Shown: positions 26,021 to 37,437 of the stretch, piece by piece
Position numbering within the stretch: the stretch's first letter is position 1
Layout: each line of letters starts with the position of its first letter
From: Nocardiopsis quinghaiensis
GTDB taxonomy: Bacteria; Actinomycetota; Actinomycetes; Streptosporangiales; Streptosporangiaceae
DNA: 64,000 nt
NCBI RefSeq assembly: GCF_008638365.1
Contig: NZ_VWVU01000006.1
Location: 248,001-312,000 of the forward strand
Reading direction: 5' to 3'
Program-made: the position numbers and the translations under genes
The notes under the pieces: generated by a model
Told to the model about the DNA's origin: nothing
Databases searched by the model: none
Seen by the model: the letters and a program-made list of their open reading frames with translations, nothing else

Positions 26021-27387
26021 CAGTGCACCGGAAGGTGTTCGAGCATCCGCACCTGGATTCCCTTCCTGAACTCCATCTCCTCCGGAGGCACCGCGGGGCG
26101 CAGCCGGGGAAACCTCCGCAGGAGTGTGCCGAGCCCCTCCTCCACCTCGATCCTGGCCAGCGGCGCACCGAGGCAGCGGTGGATCCCGTAGCCGAAACCG
26201 AGATGGGGGTTGCGCTCGCGGTGCAGGTCGAGCCGGTCGGGTTCGTCGAAGACCGAGGCATCCCGGTTCGCGGAGGGCAGAACCGGGAGGACCGCCTCCC
26301 CCGCCCGGACCAGGGTCCCGCTGAGCTCGACGTCCTCTCGGGCGTAGCGCGCGAAGGCGACGTGCGCGTCGAGGGGCACGAAGCGGAGCAGCTCGTCCAC
26401 GGCCTTCGGTATCCGGGAGGGGTCCTCGCGCAGTTCGGCGTATGCCGTGGGATGCGTGAACAGCACGTGGACGGAGTTCATGAGCTGGGCCGAAGTGGTT
26501 TCGTAGCCCGCGATCAGCAGGACGCTGACGAGTTCGACGACTTCCCGCTCGCTCACTTCCCCCTCGCCCTGGGCCCTCACCAGGACGCTGACGAGGTCAT
26601 CCCGGGGCTCGCGGCGGCGCTGCTCGACCAGGGCGGCGATGTAGTCGTAGAGCGCCGAGGTGCGCGACTCGATCTCCGCGGCGCTCAACGCGGTAGTGCT
26701 GGAGAACGCGTCCAGCCACACCCGGAACCTCGGCCGGTCCTCGTGGGAGACGCCGAGGAGTTCGCAGATGACCAGGGCGGTGAGCGGGAGCGAGAAGTCC
26801 TCGACCAGGTCGCCGGGGCCGCCCCGCGACTCCATGTCGGCGAGCAGGTCCAGGCTCATCTGCCGCACGCGTGGGCGCAGGCCCTCGACCCTCTTCGAGG
26901 TGAACGTTCGGCTGAGCAGGCGCCGCAGCCTCGTGTGGTCGGGCGGATCGATGCCGAGGATGCTGGTGTTGACCGGTAGAGGGGTCAGGCGCGACTCGTC
27001 GTTCTCGGCGGTCAGCGCCCGGCTGAACCTGGGGTCTCCCAGCACGGTCTTGACGTCCTCGTGGCGGGTGACGAGCCACGCGTCGTCCCCGTAGGGCACC
27101 CGGACGCGGAGCACGGGCCGGTGGTGGCGGAGCTCGGCGTAGACGGGGTCGACCTCCAGCCGGTCGTGGTCGCGAAAGGGGTAGTCGACCGGGTCCGCGT
27201 GGCCGGCCGGGCAGATGTCGGTCCAGGACCGTTCGATGTAGCTCAGGCAACTGGCCCGGTCGGCCCGGTCGCGGCGTACCGTCCACCCCGGGGGGACGTC
27301 GGCGGAAGCGGGCCAGAGCGAGTGCTGGCCGAGGTTGTTGGCAAGGACGAGGTAGCGGCCGTCGGGGTCGTCGAACGGGTTGGTCAC
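26017..27387 (-). CDS. MbtH-like domain fused to cytochrome P450 (TleB/MpnC-like indolactam cyclase)
   Basis: A 456-residue fusion. Residues 1-65 are an MbtH-like domain (NPFDDPDGRYLVLANN, GQHSLWPASADVPPGWTV, YIERSWTDICP), which activates NRPS adenylation domains. The rest is a bacterial P450: I-helix AGYETTSAQ, ExxR as ELLRF, and heme loop FGYGIHRCLGAPLARIE with the axial Cys near residue 403. In teleocidin-type pathways the P450 joins the N-methyl-valine nitrogen to indole C4 to give indolactam V. The GTG start overlaps the reductase stop (GTGA), so it is translated with the NRPS. Enzyme family is certain, reaction inferred from the neighbours. Confidence 0.88.
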   Translation of the reverse strand: MTNPFDDPDGRYLVLANNLGQHSLWPASADVPPGWTVRRDRADRASCLSYIERSWTDICPAGHADPVDYPFRDHDRLEVDPVYAELRHHRPVLRVRVPYGDDAWLVTRHEDVKTVLGDPRFSRALTAENDESRLTPLPVNTSILGIDPPDHTRLRRLLSRTFTSKRVEGLRPRVRQMSLDLLADMESRGGPGDLVEDFSLPLTALVICELLGVSHEDRPRFRVWLDAFSSTTALSAAEIESRTSALYDYIAALVEQRRREPRDDLVSVLVRAQGEGEVSEREVVELVSVLLIAGYETTSAQLMNSVHVLFTHPTAYAELREDPSRIPKAVDELLRFVPLDAHVAFARYAREDVELSGTLVRAGEAVLPVLPSANRDASVFDEPDRLDLHRERNPHLGFGYGIHRCLGAPLARIEVEEGLGTLLRRFPRLRPAVPPEEMEFRKGIQVRMLEHLPVHW

Positions 27388-28808
27388 GAGGTTTCGCCCT
27401 TCGCTCGGGTCGGTGCGTGCTTCGGTGGCGGGAAGAAGCCGGATTCGGTGAAGTACGCGATGTAGCGCGCGAGGAGGGCCTCATCCACGACGGGGAAGCC
27501 GACGTCCGCGTCGGCGAGGCCCGCGGTGGTGTTTCTCTGGTCGAAGTGCAGCCCGCCCAGGCCGATGGCGGTGGGCAGGAGGCCCTCAAGCAGGGCCGCC
27601 GCCTCCAGCCCGGCCTCCGGGTTCCGCTCCCGGGTGCGCCTCAGCCGTTCGCCCCACTCCGCGTCCGGCAGTACGGCCAGGTCGTGGCCCCTGCGGCGCA
27701 GCGCGTCGGTGAGCGCGGTGAACCGGACCGGTTGCCGGCAGGTCAGGTGGTGGGTCAGTCCCGCGGTCCCGGGCCGCAGGGAGAGGTGAACCATCATCCG
27801 CGCCACGTGGTCGACCGGGACGAGGTCGACGGTGGCGGCGGAGACGGAGGCGCTCTCGGGAACCGCGCCGAGCACGAGCATGGCCCGGACGAGGTGCCAC
27901 AGAGTGTCGTCCGTCCCCCCGGAACCGGTGCCGGAGTGCCCACCGATCCGGCCGGGGCGGTGCACGGTGACGGGCAGGCCGCGTTCGGCCGCGGCGCGCA
28001 CCAGCCCCTCCCCGACCCATTTGCTGGCCACGTAGCCGCTGGGCAGGACCTCCTCCGCGGGTACGCGACGGTCCTCGGTGATCACAGGCGGGTTGTCGGC
28101 GGCGGAGACCGCCACCGCCGCGGTGGACACGTAGTGCACCGGCACCGCACGCGAGCGTGCCGCCAACCGGATGGCCTCGCGTGTGCCGTACACGTTGGGA
28201 TCTCGCAGGCGGGAGTAGGGTTCCACCGCGCTCACCCTCGCCCCGTTGTGGTAGACCGCGTCGACGAGGTCTGCGAGCCGGTCGAAGCGGTCCTCGGACA
28301 GGCCCAGGAGCGGCCGGGCGAGGTCACCGGGGACGGCCGCGATCCGGGCCGCCGCCTCGCCGTCGATCCGCAGTCCGCGGCTGTTCAGTGCGTTCCGGAG
28401 GCGTTCAGCGGCGGCGAACTCGTCGTCGGCGCGAACCAGGCAGTGCACGGTCGCCGACGTACGGGCCAGGAGTTCGCGCAACAGGGCGGTACCGAGGAAT
28501 CCCGTCGCCCCGGTGAGCAGGATGTGTCGGGGGTCGGCGACACGGGCGGGATCCACGGCGCGGGTCGTGCGCGGGGCGATGCCCGGGTCGAGTTCGGCCT
28601 CGGCGGCGAGGTCGTGTGCTGCGGGGCGGGTGCCGACCCGGCGGGTTCCGGTCCCCTCGACCTCCCGGCCGAGCGCGGCTGCCGTCTGGAGTTCGAACAG
28701 ACGGCGGACCGTGAGTTCCACACCCAGCCGGTCGCGTATCCCGCCGAGGAGCCGGGGGACGAGCAGCGAGTGCCCGCCGAGGTCGAAGAACCCGTCGTCC
28801 GCTCCGAC
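27384..28808 (-). pseudogene. NRPS, detached 3' part: rest of PCP2 and thioester reductase domain
   Basis: This segment continues in exactly the same frame as the upstream NRPS after the TAA at 28,811-28,809. It encodes VGADDGFFDLGGHSLLVPRL (PCP2, with its phosphopantetheine Ser at what would be residue 2,014) and a NADPH-dependent reductase: ILLTGATGFLGTALLRELL and the YxxxK motif SGYVASKWVGEGLV. Such R domains release the chain as an alcohol, matching N-methyl-valyl-tryptophanol in teleocidin-type pathways. An internal GTG at 28,721 could start a separate reductase, but it lacks the PCP serine and a clear ribosome site. Confidence 0.8.
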
Positions 28809-28811
28809 TTA
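28809..28811 (-). other. In-frame TAA splitting the NRPS
   Basis: The codons read CTG-GCC-TAA-GTC-GGA-GCG-GAC-GAC. At this point NRPS carrier domains usually read L-x-E-V-G-x-D-D, so GAA (Glu) changed to TAA by one G-to-T transversion is the simplest explanation. The frame is otherwise open for 2,474 codons. Confidence 0.8.
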
Positions 28812-31800
28812 GGCCAGGGTCAGCCCCGTGACTTCGGCGAACAGCTCGCACAGGACGCGTTCCGCGCCTGTGCGCGGTGGGCGGCCGACGGCACCAGCCC
28901 CGTACCGGGGTGCGGGCAGCGCGGACCGGTCGACCTTCCCGCTGGGCAGTACGGGAAGCGTGTCGAGCGGGACGACGGCGGCCGGGACCAGGGCCGCGGG
29001 GAGGCGCCCGGCGGCGTACCGGCGCAGCTCGGCGCCGTCCAACGGGTCTGCGGCCGGAACCGCGTAGGCGATGAGGCGCCTGTCCCCGGGAGTGTCCTCG
29101 CGCGCCACGGCCACGGCGCGGGCGACGCCCGGATGCTGTTCGAGGAGGGCAGCGACCTCGCCCGGCTCGACGCGGAACCCGCGGATCTTGAGCTGGTCGT
29201 CGGCCCGCCCCAGGAATTCCAGCTCCCCCGTTCTCCTCCAGCGGACCAGGTCGCCGGTGCGGTACATCCGCTCGCCCGGAACCCCGAACGGGTCGGCCAC
29301 GAACCGCGTCGCGGTGAGGCCGGGACGCCCGAGGTAGCCCCGGGCGAGTCCAGGACCGGCGACATACAGTTCGCCCGGAACTCCGACGGGCACAGGGGCG
29401 AGCCTCTCGTCGAGCACACGGCAGCGCATGCCGACGGTGGGCTTCCCTATGGGTGGAGGCGTGCCGTCGTCCCCCGCCAGAGGGCGGCTCAGCGTGGCGC
29501 ACACCGTCGTCTCGGTCGGCCCGTAGCCGTTGACGAGCAGCCGTCCGGACGCCCACTTCCCGGCAAGGTGCGCCGGTAGTACGTCGCCCGAGGAGATCAG
29601 AGAGGAGACCCCGGGCAGGTCGGCCGGGTCCATGGCGGCGAGCACCCCCGGCGGCAGCGTGGCGTGCGTGATGCCGTGCCGCGCGACCAACCCGGCCAGC
29701 GCAGGCCCCGGGGCGGTCTCCTCCGGAGACGCGGTGACCAGGGCCGCGCCCAGGGCCAGCGTTCCGAAGATCTCCCACACCGCGCCGTCGAACTCGATCG
29801 GGGCGAACTGGAGGACCCGGGAAGAACCGGTCACACCGAAGCGCTCGCGCTGGGCGGCTGCCAGGCCGGGAAGGCCGGTGTGGGTGACCACGACACCCTT
29901 GGGGCGTCCGGTGGACCCCGAGGTGTAGATGACGTAAGCCGGGTGGTGTGGGCGCAGCGCGGTGGTGCGCTCCGCGTCGGTGACATCGCTGTCGGGGTAC
30001 TCCGCGGCCTCGGCCTCGATCCTGTCCAGCGCCACAGACACCCCTGCGGAGAGAAGGCCGCCGATGCCCAGATCGGCGCCGAGGACGAGGACCGGGCGCG
30101 CTTCGGCGAGCATCATGGCGAGACGCTCGCCGGGGTGGGCGGGGTCGAGCGGCAGGTATCCGGCACCCGATTTCATGACCGCGAGGAGCACGGCCACCAG
30201 GTCGGCGGAGCGGGGCAGGGCGACCGCGACGTAGCGTTCGGGGCCGGCGCCGCGGCGGATGAGTGCGCGGGCGAGCCGGTTCGCACGAGCGTTCAGATCA
30301 CGGTAGGTCCGGACGGTGCCGCCGTGGATGACGGCCGGGGCGTCCGGGTTCCGGGCGACCCGGCGCTGGAAGAGCGCCGGGTAGGGTTCCGCCGGCAGGG
30401 TCCGCCGGGTGTCGTTCCAGGTGACCTGGACGCAGCGGCGCTCCTCGTCGTCAAGGACGTCCATGGCCCCGATCCGCTGGTCGGGGTCGGCGACCGCGCG
30501 GTCGAGCAGCCTGACCAGGGTGCGCGAGAGCGCCTCGACCGTCTCCTGATCGAACAGGTCCGTGTCGAACTCGACGATCCCGGTCAGCCCGAGGAGCTCG
30601 CCTTCTCCATCGAGCTGCTCGGTGAGGCTGAGCACCAGATCGAACCGGCACGTCCCCGTTCCCACCAGGTCCACCTCGGCGGTGGCTCCCGGCAGCCGGA
30701 CCTCGGCCACAGGCGCGTTCTGCAGGGCCAGCATGACCTGGAAGAGGGGGTGGTGCGAGAGGGAGCGTGTGGGCCCGAGCTCCTCGACGAGCCGTTCGAA
30801 GGGCAGGTCCTGGTGGGCGTGTGCGGCGAGGTCGGTCTCCCGGACCCGGGCAAGCAGGTCGAGGAACCGCGGATCGCCGGAGGTGTCGGCGCGCAGCACG
30901 AGCGTGTTGACGAAGAACCCCACGAGGTCCTCCAGCGCGTCGTCGCCACGGCCCGCGACCGGACTGCCGACGGGGATGTCGGTGCCGGCGCCCATGCGGG
31001 TGAGCAGCGCGGCGAACCCCGCGTGCAGCACCATGAACAGAGTGGCGCCGTGCCGGTGGGCCAGGGCGGCCAGCCCCCGGTGCAGCGGCGCAGGGATGTC
31101 GAGGCGAACGGTGCCGCCACGGTGCCGCGCCACGGGCGGGCGCGGTCGGTCGGTGGGCAGGGCCAGCCGGTCGGGCAGCCCCGCGAGGGCGTTCCGCCAG
31201 TGGGCCAGCTGCCGCTCGGCGAGCCCGTCGGAACCGAGGAGGTCGCGCTGCCAGAGCGTGTAGTCGGCGTAGTGCGCGCGGAGCCGGGGCCAGACGGGGG
31301 CGCGGCCGTCGAGGCGGGCCGTGTAGGCGGTGGACAGGTCCCGCCACAGCGGGGCGAGCGACCATCCGTCGCACGCGATGTGGTGCAGGACGACCAGCAG
31401 CACATGTTCCTCTTCCGAGAGACGGAACAGTGTGGCGCGGACCGGGACCTCGGAGTCGAGAGCGAACCCGCGGCGCGCTGCCGCGGCCACCCGCTCCTCG
31501 ATCTGCTCGGGATCGGCGCGGACCACGCCGAACTCCGGCCGCGCGTCGTCCAGCACCACCTGGTGGGGGACCCCTTCGTGCTCACCGATGACCGTGCGCA
31601 GGATCTCGTGGCGGCGCACGACGTCGGTGAACGCGGTGTGCAGCGCCTCGGGGTCCAGGCGTCCGGTCAACCGGATCCGCATCGGCACGTTGTAGAGGGT
31701 AGAGGTCCCTTCCAACCGGTGCAGGAACCACAGCCTCGACTGGGCGGGGGACAGCGGAACCCGGTCGGGGCGCTGCCGCGGCCCGACCTCGGGCCGCCTC

Positions 31801-34800
31801 CCACTCCGGTCGAGGCGTCTCACCAGATCGCACACGCGGGGCGCCTCGAACACGTCCCGAACCGAGAGCTCGGCGCCCAGTGCGCTCCGGATCCGGCTGG
31901 TGAACCGGGTCGCCGACAGCGAGTGCCCGCCTAGGGAGAAGAAGTCGTCGTCGATGGTCACCCGCTCCACGCCCAGAACCTCGGCGCAGAGCGCGCACAG
32001 ACGCTCCTCCATCGGAGTGCGGGGCGCCCGGCCGTCGGCACCGCCGAGGTCCGGCGCGGGAAGGGCCGCGCGGTCGAGTTTGCCGTTGGGGGTCAGGGGC
32101 AGCCGTTCCAGCACCACGACGTGCTCAGGAACCATGTGGTCGGGCAGGTGGGCGCGCAAGTGCGAGCGCACCCGCTCCAACAGGGCGCCGGCCCGGCGGG
32201 ACAGCCCCGGGCTGTTGGTGTGGCGCGGGAGTTGCGCGGCGCCGGAGTCGTGTGCACGGTACAAGAACGCGGGTGCGGTCGGTCGTTCCCCCCGGCAGTC
32301 GAAGAAGTGCGCGTCGAGACCGCCGTCGCTGCTGTCCGCGGCCCAGGTGACTACCGCTTCGCGGCCCGCACGGCGTGCGGCCTCGTGCAGCTCCTCGGGG
32401 TCGGGGATCTCCTGGGAGGTGTCCTCCAGGCACAGCCTGGCCTGGGCCGCATCGCCGTCCTGCAACGCCTGCCAGGCGCGCGCGGCGGAGGCCACGCGCC
32501 GGTTGGGCACACCGAGCAGTCGGACATGGGGGGTGTCCCGCCGGGCCGCCAGGACGGCTGCCAGCTGGTCGGTGTCGGCGATGTCGACGCCCCATACCAG
32601 GTCGAGCGGCGTGCGGTCCCCGCTTCCCGGTGCGGGTGGTGCGGTGCGCAGCACGACGTCGTAGCGGTACCGCGACATCTCGTTGCCGTACCGTCCCCGC
32701 TTGACCCGCACGTCGACGCCGGTGATCCGGGGGACGTCTTGAGGGAGCGCGGTGAAGTAGTCGGGCGCGACCATGAGCTCCTGTTCGGCAGCGGCTCGCC
32801 GTCCGGCAGCCGCGCGTACCTCGGCCGCGTCGGCGGCAGGGTCCGCGCGGCGCAGGGCGACCTCCGCGTGAAAGATCCCGGCAAGCCGCAGGTCGCGCAC
32901 GTCACCCACGAAGATCGCGCCCCCGGGGGCAAGCAGTTCGGCCGCTCCTCTCAGGACATCGGTGAGGTGGCCGCCATGGGGGAAGTACTGGGTGACGGAG
33001 TTGATCACGACGGTGTCGAAGCAGCCCGAGGGCAGGCCGCCCAGGTCGTCCGCCCGTCCGACCCTCAGTTCCACACGGTCGGCGAGAAGCGGATCCGCGT
33101 CCACCCGGCGGCGCAGCGCGTCGATGACCGGCGCCGAGAAGTCGGTGCCCCAGTACGCCTCGCACCCGGGGGCCAGACCCGCCAGCAGCAGGCCGGTACC
33201 GACACCGATCTCCAGCACGCGCCGCGGGCCCAGCGAGCGGACGCGTTCGACGGTGGCGTCGCGCCACTCGTACATGTGCTCGGGCTGGATGGGGCGTCCG
33301 TCGTAGCTGCTGTTCCACCCGGAGAAGTCAGTGACAAGCCCCGCCGGGCCCTCCTCCGCCGCGGAACCGTACAACCGGTCATAGACGCCGCGCCATTCGC
33401 CGACCTGGTGGTCGTCGGCCTCCTCGGCGGCTCGGCCGTCGGGGTCGGAGGCCACCGCGTAGCCCACGAGCCGACGCTCACCGGGCCGGTCCTCCCGCGC
33501 CGTCACCACGGCCTGGGCCACCTCGGGGTGGTCGCGCAGCACCGCCTCGACCTCTCCGGGTTCGATCCGGAAACCCCGGATCTTCACCTGGTCGTCGGTA
33601 CGGCCCAGGAACTCGATCGCGCCGTCCCCGTTCCGGCGCACCGCGTCACCGGTGCGGTACATGCGCGTGCCGGGCAGCCCGAAGGGGTCGGCGACGAACC
33701 GCTCGGCGGTGAGGCCGGGCGCATGCAGGTAGCCGTGCGAGAGCCCGGCTCCCGCCAGGTACAGCTCCCCCTGCTCACCGGGCCGGACCGGCTTGAGGCA
33801 GGCGTCGAGGACGTAGCAGTGCGTGTCGTCCATCGGAAGACCGATCGGCACCGGTTCGGTGATCCGGCCGCCGGACAGCGGATGGCAGACGGCGAAGGTC
33901 GTGCACTCGGTCGGTCCGTACCCGTTCACCAGCGCCAGGTCCGGGCAGCGGTCGAGGACCCTGAGGCACGCCTTCGCCGAGACCTGCTCTCCTCCGACCC
34001 AGACCTCCCGCATTCCCGCGAAGCATGCGGGGAACTCGTCGGCGATGACGCTGAACAGCGCGCTGGTGACGAACATGCCTGTGACACCGCCGTCGGCGAC
34101 GACGCGCCCCAATTCGGCCATGTCGAGGCGGCCCTCCGGAGCGACCACCACGCACCCGCCGCCCAGCAGCGGGACCCACATCTCGTAGGTGGAGGCGTCG
34201 AAGGTGTGCGGAGAGTGCAGCAGGACCCGTTCGTGCGCGCCGTTGCGCCACCGGCTGTCGGCGGCCAGGGACACCACCGCGCGGTGCGGAACGGCCACGC
34301 CCTTGGGACGGCCGGTGGATCCGGACGTGTACATGACGTAGGCGAGGTCCTCGGCGTTCACCGGCACGTCGGGAGCCCCCGGGTCGCCGTCAGGACCGGC
34401 TCCGTCCACGGTGAGCACGTCGGTTCCGGCGGCGAAGAGCGGGGCGGGGGTGTCGGAGACGACGATTCGCGCGCGGGTCTCCGCCAGAAGGACGCTCAGC
34501 CGCGAGGCGGGGTGGCGGACGTCCAGCGGAAGGTATGCCGCACCCGCTTTGACCACCCCGAGGACGGCGGCGACAAGGTCGATCGAGCGGGGCAGGGCCA
34601 CGCCCACGATGTCGCCGGGTCGGCATCCGCTTCCGACGAGGCGGCGGGCGATCCGGTTGGCGCGTGCTTCGAGTCCGGCGTAGCTCAGCCTGTCCCCGCC
34701 GCACACCACGGCGACGGCTTCGGGGGACTGCTCGGCCCGGTCCTGGAAAAGGCGGTGCAGGAGCGGGGGCGTGAGCGGTCGCCCACTGGAATTCCGGTCG

Positions 34801-34808
34801 CTCGGCAC
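28809..34808 (-). CDS. Two-module NRPS, TleA/MpnB/LtxA-like, truncated by an in-frame stop
   Basis: The 1,999-residue product has these domains. A1 (~10-450, core [11 protein letters not shown] near 156) has a pocket reading about D-A-Y-F-W-G-G-T-F-K, close to valine codes. An N-methyltransferase lies inside A1 (~460-725, VLEIGVGTG near 531). PCP1 follows (Ser ~962), then a condensation domain (HHIACDGW near 1,142). A2 (~1,470-1,950) has a pocket of about D-G-W-T-I-S-G-V-C-K, plausible for tryptophan. The frame ends in TAA just before PCP2; PCP2 and R follow in the same frame, and together would make 2,474 residues, about the size of LtxA/TleA. The GTG at 34,808 follows GAGGAG. Expected product if intact: N-methyl-valyl-tryptophanol. 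Confidence 0.9.
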   Translation of the reverse strand: MPSDRNSSGRPLTPPLLHRLFQDRAEQSPEAVAVVCGGDRLSYAGLEARANRIARRLVGSGCRPGDIVGVALPRSIDLVAAVLGVVKAGAAYLPLDVRHPASRLSVLLAETRARIVVSDTPAPLFAAGTDVLTVDGAGPDGDPGAPDVPVNAEDLAYVMYTSGSTGRPKGVAVPHRAVVSLAADSRWRNGAHERVLLHSPHTFDASTYEMWVPLLGGGCVVVAPEGRLDMAELGRVVADGGVTGMFVTSALFSVIADEFPACFAGMREVWVGGEQVSAKACLRVLDRCPDLALVNGYGPTECTTFAVCHPLSGGRITEPVPIGLPMDDTHCYVLDACLKPVRPGEQGELYLAGAGLSHGYLHAPGLTAERFVADPFGLPGTRMYRTGDAVRRNGDGAIEFLGRTDDQVKIRGFRIEPGEVEAVLRDHPEVAQAVVTAREDRPGERRLVGYAVASDPDGRAAEEADDHQVGEWRGVYDRLYGSAAEEGPAGLVTDFSGWNSSYDGRPIQPEHMYEWRDATVERVRSLGPRRVLEIGVGTGLLLAGLAPGCEAYWGTDFSAPVIDALRRRVDADPLLADRVELRVGRADDLGGLPSGCFDTVVINSVTQYFPHGGHLTDVLRGAAELLAPGGAIFVGDVRDLRLAGIFHAEVALRRADPAADAAEVRAAAGRRAAAEQELMVAPDYFTALPQDVPRITGVDVRVKRGRYGNEMSRYRYDVVLRTAPPAPGSGDRTPLDLVWGVDIADTDQLAAVLAARRDTPHVRLLGVPNRRVASAARAWQALQDGDAAQARLCLEDTSQEIPDPEELHEAARRAGREAVVTWAADSSDGGLDAHFFDCRGERPTAPAFLYRAHDSGAAQLPRHTNSPGLSRRAGALLERVRSHLRAHLPDHMVPEHVVVLERLPLTPNGKLDRAALPAPDLGGADGRAPRTPMEERLCALCAEVLGVERVTIDDDFFSLGGHSLSATRFTSRIRSALGAELSVRDVFEAPRVCDLVRRLDRSGRRPEVGPRQRPDRVPLSPAQSRLWFLHRLEGTSTLYNVPMRIRLTGRLDPEALHTAFTDVVRRHEILRTVIGEHEGVPHQVVLDDARPEFGVVRADPEQIEERVAAAARRGFALDSEVPVRATLFRLSEEEHVLLVVLHHIACDGWSLAPLWRDLSTAYTARLDGRAPVWPRLRAHYADYTLWQRDLLGSDGLAERQLAHWRNALAGLPDRLALPTDRPRPPVARHRGGTVRLDIPAPLHRGLAALAHRHGATLFMVLHAGFAALLTRMGAGTDIPVGSPVAGRGDDALEDLVGFFVNTLVLRADTSGDPRFLDLLARVRETDLAAHAHQDLPFERLVEELGPTRSLSHHPLFQVMLALQNAPVAEVRLPGATAEVDLVGTGTCRFDLVLSLTEQLDGEGELLGLTGIVEFDTDLFDQETVEALSRTLVRLLDRAVADPDQRIGAMDVLDDEERRCVQVTWNDTRRTLPAEPYPALFQRRVARNPDAPAVIHGGTVRTYRDLNARANRLARALIRRGAGPERYVAVALPRSADLVAVLLAVMKSGAGYLPLDPAHPGERLAMMLAEARPVLVLGADLGIGGLLSAGVSVALDRIEAEAAEYPDSDVTDAERTTALRPHHPAYVIYTSGSTGRPKGVVVTHTGLPGLAAAQRERFGVTGSSRVLQFAPIEFDGAVWEIFGTLALGAALVTASPEETAPGPALAGLVARHGITHATLPPGVLAAMDPADLPGVSSLISSGDVLPAHLAGKWASGRLLVNGYGPTETTVCATLSRPLAGDDGTPPPIGKPTVGMRCRVLDERLAPVPVGVPGELYVAGPGLARGYLGRPGLTATRFVADPFGVPGERMYRTGDLVRWRRTGELEFLGRADDQLKIRGFRVEPGEVAALLEQHPGVARAVAVAREDTPGDRRLIAYAVPAADPLDGAELRRYAAGRLPAALVPAAVVPLDTLPVLPSGKVDRSALPAPRYGAGAVGRPPRTGAERVLCELFAEVTGLTLA

Positions 34809-35147
34809 GGCGCGTCACTCCTCAAGAAAAGCAGGAAGAAGGGATGTCGGGCAGAGCTCGACAAGAGACCCCGGGCAGCAATTTCGTAGCACATCGGGAT
34901 CTTCGGAAAAAACGGCCTCAACCACGCATGAAAAATAAATGGAGCCCATATCGAACAGTCGAGACGTCCAACATGCCGTGGACGACGATACCCTCCCTGT
35001 TGAAACTGGAAGGCCGGACCGGGTGGAACTTTGCGAATCCACAAGAAAAACGAAGAAGAGAATTCGGTACAAACTCGCAGAAAAGGCAAAGGAATTGGTC
35101 GGATTTTTGCCTGGGTTCGGTGCCCAGGACCCCGGGGTTCTCGCGTT
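34809..35147. promoter_or_regulatory. Upstream region of the indolactam-type operon
   Basis: About 340 bases, clearly richer in A/T than the surroundings, between the NRPS start and the ISAs1 remnant. It should hold the operon promoter on the minus strand. No regulator gene or clear palindrome was seen, and the IS remnant may have displaced more distant control sites. Confidence 0.45.
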
Positions 35148-36274
35148 TCAGATCCATACAGGCCGACCTCGGCTGATGCCGTGGAGTTCGAGAGCTTTTG
35201 CCGGATCGGTGTGGGCTCTGCGCCCGGACGCGAGGTTCTTCCACCCCGCGACGGCCAACGCCTGGCGGACGATGTCGGTCGCACACCCCAGCACGACCGG
35301 GGCCGCCCCGGTACGGGTGCGGCGCGCGTCCTCTTTGAAGGTCACGCCCCGCACGTAATGCACCCGGTTCTCCACCGTCCAATGCCCGCGGGCATGAGCG
35401 GCCAGCTCCGCCGGTGAGACCTGGTGGGCGTCCAGGTCGGTGACGGCGAAGACCACCTCGCGGCTGCCCTTGACGGTGCCGTGCCTGCGGCGGTGACGCT
35501 CGATGCGCACCACCTGGCGCGCTCCGGGAAAGGCCAGCCCCTCCACTGCGGTGACCTTGAGCAAGCGGCGCTCTTCCCGCCCGTGGGCATGGACGGGTCC
35601 CTCCGTGTGGCGAGGGGGACCTCGTCCCAGGGCAGGGCGGCAAGCTGCCCGTGCAGGGTCGGCCGGTTGCCCTTGACGTAGATCAGGTAGTGGGCTCGGC
35701 GTTCGCGCAGGTATGCGGCGTGGTCGGCCACGGTGTGCAGGGCATCGGCCGTGATGAGCACCCCGCGGAGGTGGTCGTCGTCGAGCTGGTCGAGCAGGGT
35801 GGTGAAGGCGCTGGTCTCGGCGCCCTTGCTCCGGATCGGGGTGCTGGCCACCACGGCCGCGTCGTGGTGGCGGGCGGCGTGGAAGACCACCGACGTGGAG
35901 CGTTGGCCCTTGCGTGTGCGGGCTCCGCGCTGGGTCTTGCCGTCGGTGGCGTAGGCGATGTGGCGGGGTGCCCGGTGCGGGGATCGGCGCCGCTGCCCGT
36001 TGTGGGCGCGGCGGTGCTCGCGTTCGGGTGCCCCGGTCGGGGTGCGCGGCGGGCACTTCTCGGGCGGGGTGCGGGTGTGCAGGCAGGCCAGACCCGCACC
36101 GGTGAGCTGGGCGGGGTCCAGGCGGGCGAGCAGGGCGGGAAGGGTGTAGCGGCGGCCGCGTGGATCACGCGGGTCGTCGATGGTGGCCAGGTGGTCCATC
36201 AGGTCAGGGGTGAGTGGTTGCGCGGGTGCGGTTGAAGACAGGTGTGGAGTGCGGGAGGATGACACGGCGGGCAT
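35148..36274 (-). pseudogene. ISAs1-family transposase, frameshifted and internally deleted
   Basis: The 5' frame carries DHLATIDDPRDPRGRRYTLP, IAYATDGKTQRGARTRKGQR and ALHTVADHAAYLRERRAHYL, typical of DDE_Tnp_ISAs1. Part of the N-terminal domain is missing between LPALLA and LDPAQL. Near 35,590 the sense passes to another frame that reads VVRIERHRRRHGTVKGSREV, HWTVENRVHYVRGVTFKEDA and TDIVRQALAVAGWKNLASGR. The transposase is dead. Confidence 0.88.
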
Positions 36275-36353
36275 GCGGCCTTACGGATCGTGGTTTCTCG
36301 ACAACTCCATGATCCTTCAGGTCCGTGCCCGTTTTCGCATGTCAGAACCCCGG

Positions 36354-37070
36354 TCATACTCCTATGAACCGTTCAACTCCGGCGTTCGTGCGTTCCCCGA
36401 CAAAGCACGAGAACTCCGGTGCCCTGATGCCCCCATGGTCAGTAGTCGCCATCTGCAAGCCGTCCGCACTGACGGACATCCGCAGTTGTGCGATCTCCGG
36501 TTGGGCCGCAGCTTCGGCATCCTCCACCACCAGGACCTGAGAGAAGCCATCCACACTGGCTCTGAGAACCAAGTCCACACCAGGAAGGACCTGAGGATAG
36601 GTTGCAGTCTCACCGTCAATCGCCGGTTCGGGCAGCGAAGTCGGCCATCCCAGCTCGAGCTTCTTGCCAGCACGGGCCAAGACCGCAATCGGTCCTTCAC
36701 CACCGTTGGAAAGGGAGAGCCCAAGGGTGGACGCGCGCGGAGCAAGACGGCCGTCCTCCCTCTCCACCAGGGTGGGGTCTGTGTCCACCCATGCGTCGTC
36801 CTGCCTGGTGCGAACAGGCTGGACGTACTCGGTCGCGGTGAAAGTGCCATCAGGGTTGGCCACGACATCGCGACGCTCCCCCAGGAGTTCCTCAACCGGT
36901 ACGGACTCTCCTGTTTCGGCTGCCTGTTCGAGGGCGGCCTGTTCAGCTCGGGCCTCTTCTGTGAGAACGGGATCGTTTTCTTCAGCAAGTGCCGTCGAGG
37001 GAGTGAGCAACGACAGAGCCAGTGCCGCAGCGGTGGTCACCGCTGTCGCACGGGTCAGGGAGCGACGCAT
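36354..37070 (-). pseudogene. Secreted LamG/RHS-type protein, N-terminal fragment
   Basis: A signal peptide (MRRSLTRATAVTTAAALALS, then LLTPSTALA) is followed by GTFTATEYVQPVRTRQDDAW and TYPQVLPGVDLVLRASVDGF. This opening is shared by large actinobacterial secreted LamG or RHS-repeat proteins, some of which carry toxins. Only ~240 residues remain. The expected long C-terminal body is missing and the frame ends close to the ISAs1 remnant, so insertion or deletion truncated it. The ATG at 37,070 was chosen because the signal peptide starts there. Confidence 0.7.
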
Positions 37071-37437
37071 GGGGGATGCCAGTCTGGTGTTGTGCGGTCG
37101 GTCCCGCGAGACCGTGGACAAGTTAAATCGGACAGGAAGGCACTTGAGGACTCATCACGCTCACAACCCCCAAGAATCTCTACCGACACCAGGAAGGATC
37201 CGAACCGTCTACTCACTTGGGGACTGACATGGCGCTAAACCCCCATGAGCTAGCTAGATTCATAACGAAAAAGTTATGAACTAACCCTTCGTCCCCGCAG
37301 AACAAGCTGAAGGCCAGTACGCGGTGCTGCTGACGGCATTGACGTCGCCAACGACAATGGGGTGTCTCGTACAGAAGCATGAACTGGCAGGTCAGCTGGC
37401 TGCACTCGCAGACCGATGAGGCCTACTGAGTTTTTCG
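37071..37437. other. Intergenic region with a small perfect inverted repeat
   Basis: This gap separates the truncated secreted gene and the IS630 fragment. TTCATAAC-GAAAAA-GTTATGAA at 37,259-37,280 is a perfect 8-bp inverted repeat, AT-rich against the background; it may be an operator or part of an IS end. No gene was seen. Confidence 0.4.

Noticed and set aside
27417..34889. Long plus-strand frames (720, 756 and 922 codons) opposite the NRPS operon
   Set aside because: They are antisense shadows of the NRPS, P450 and reductase, with no domains and no ribosome sites.
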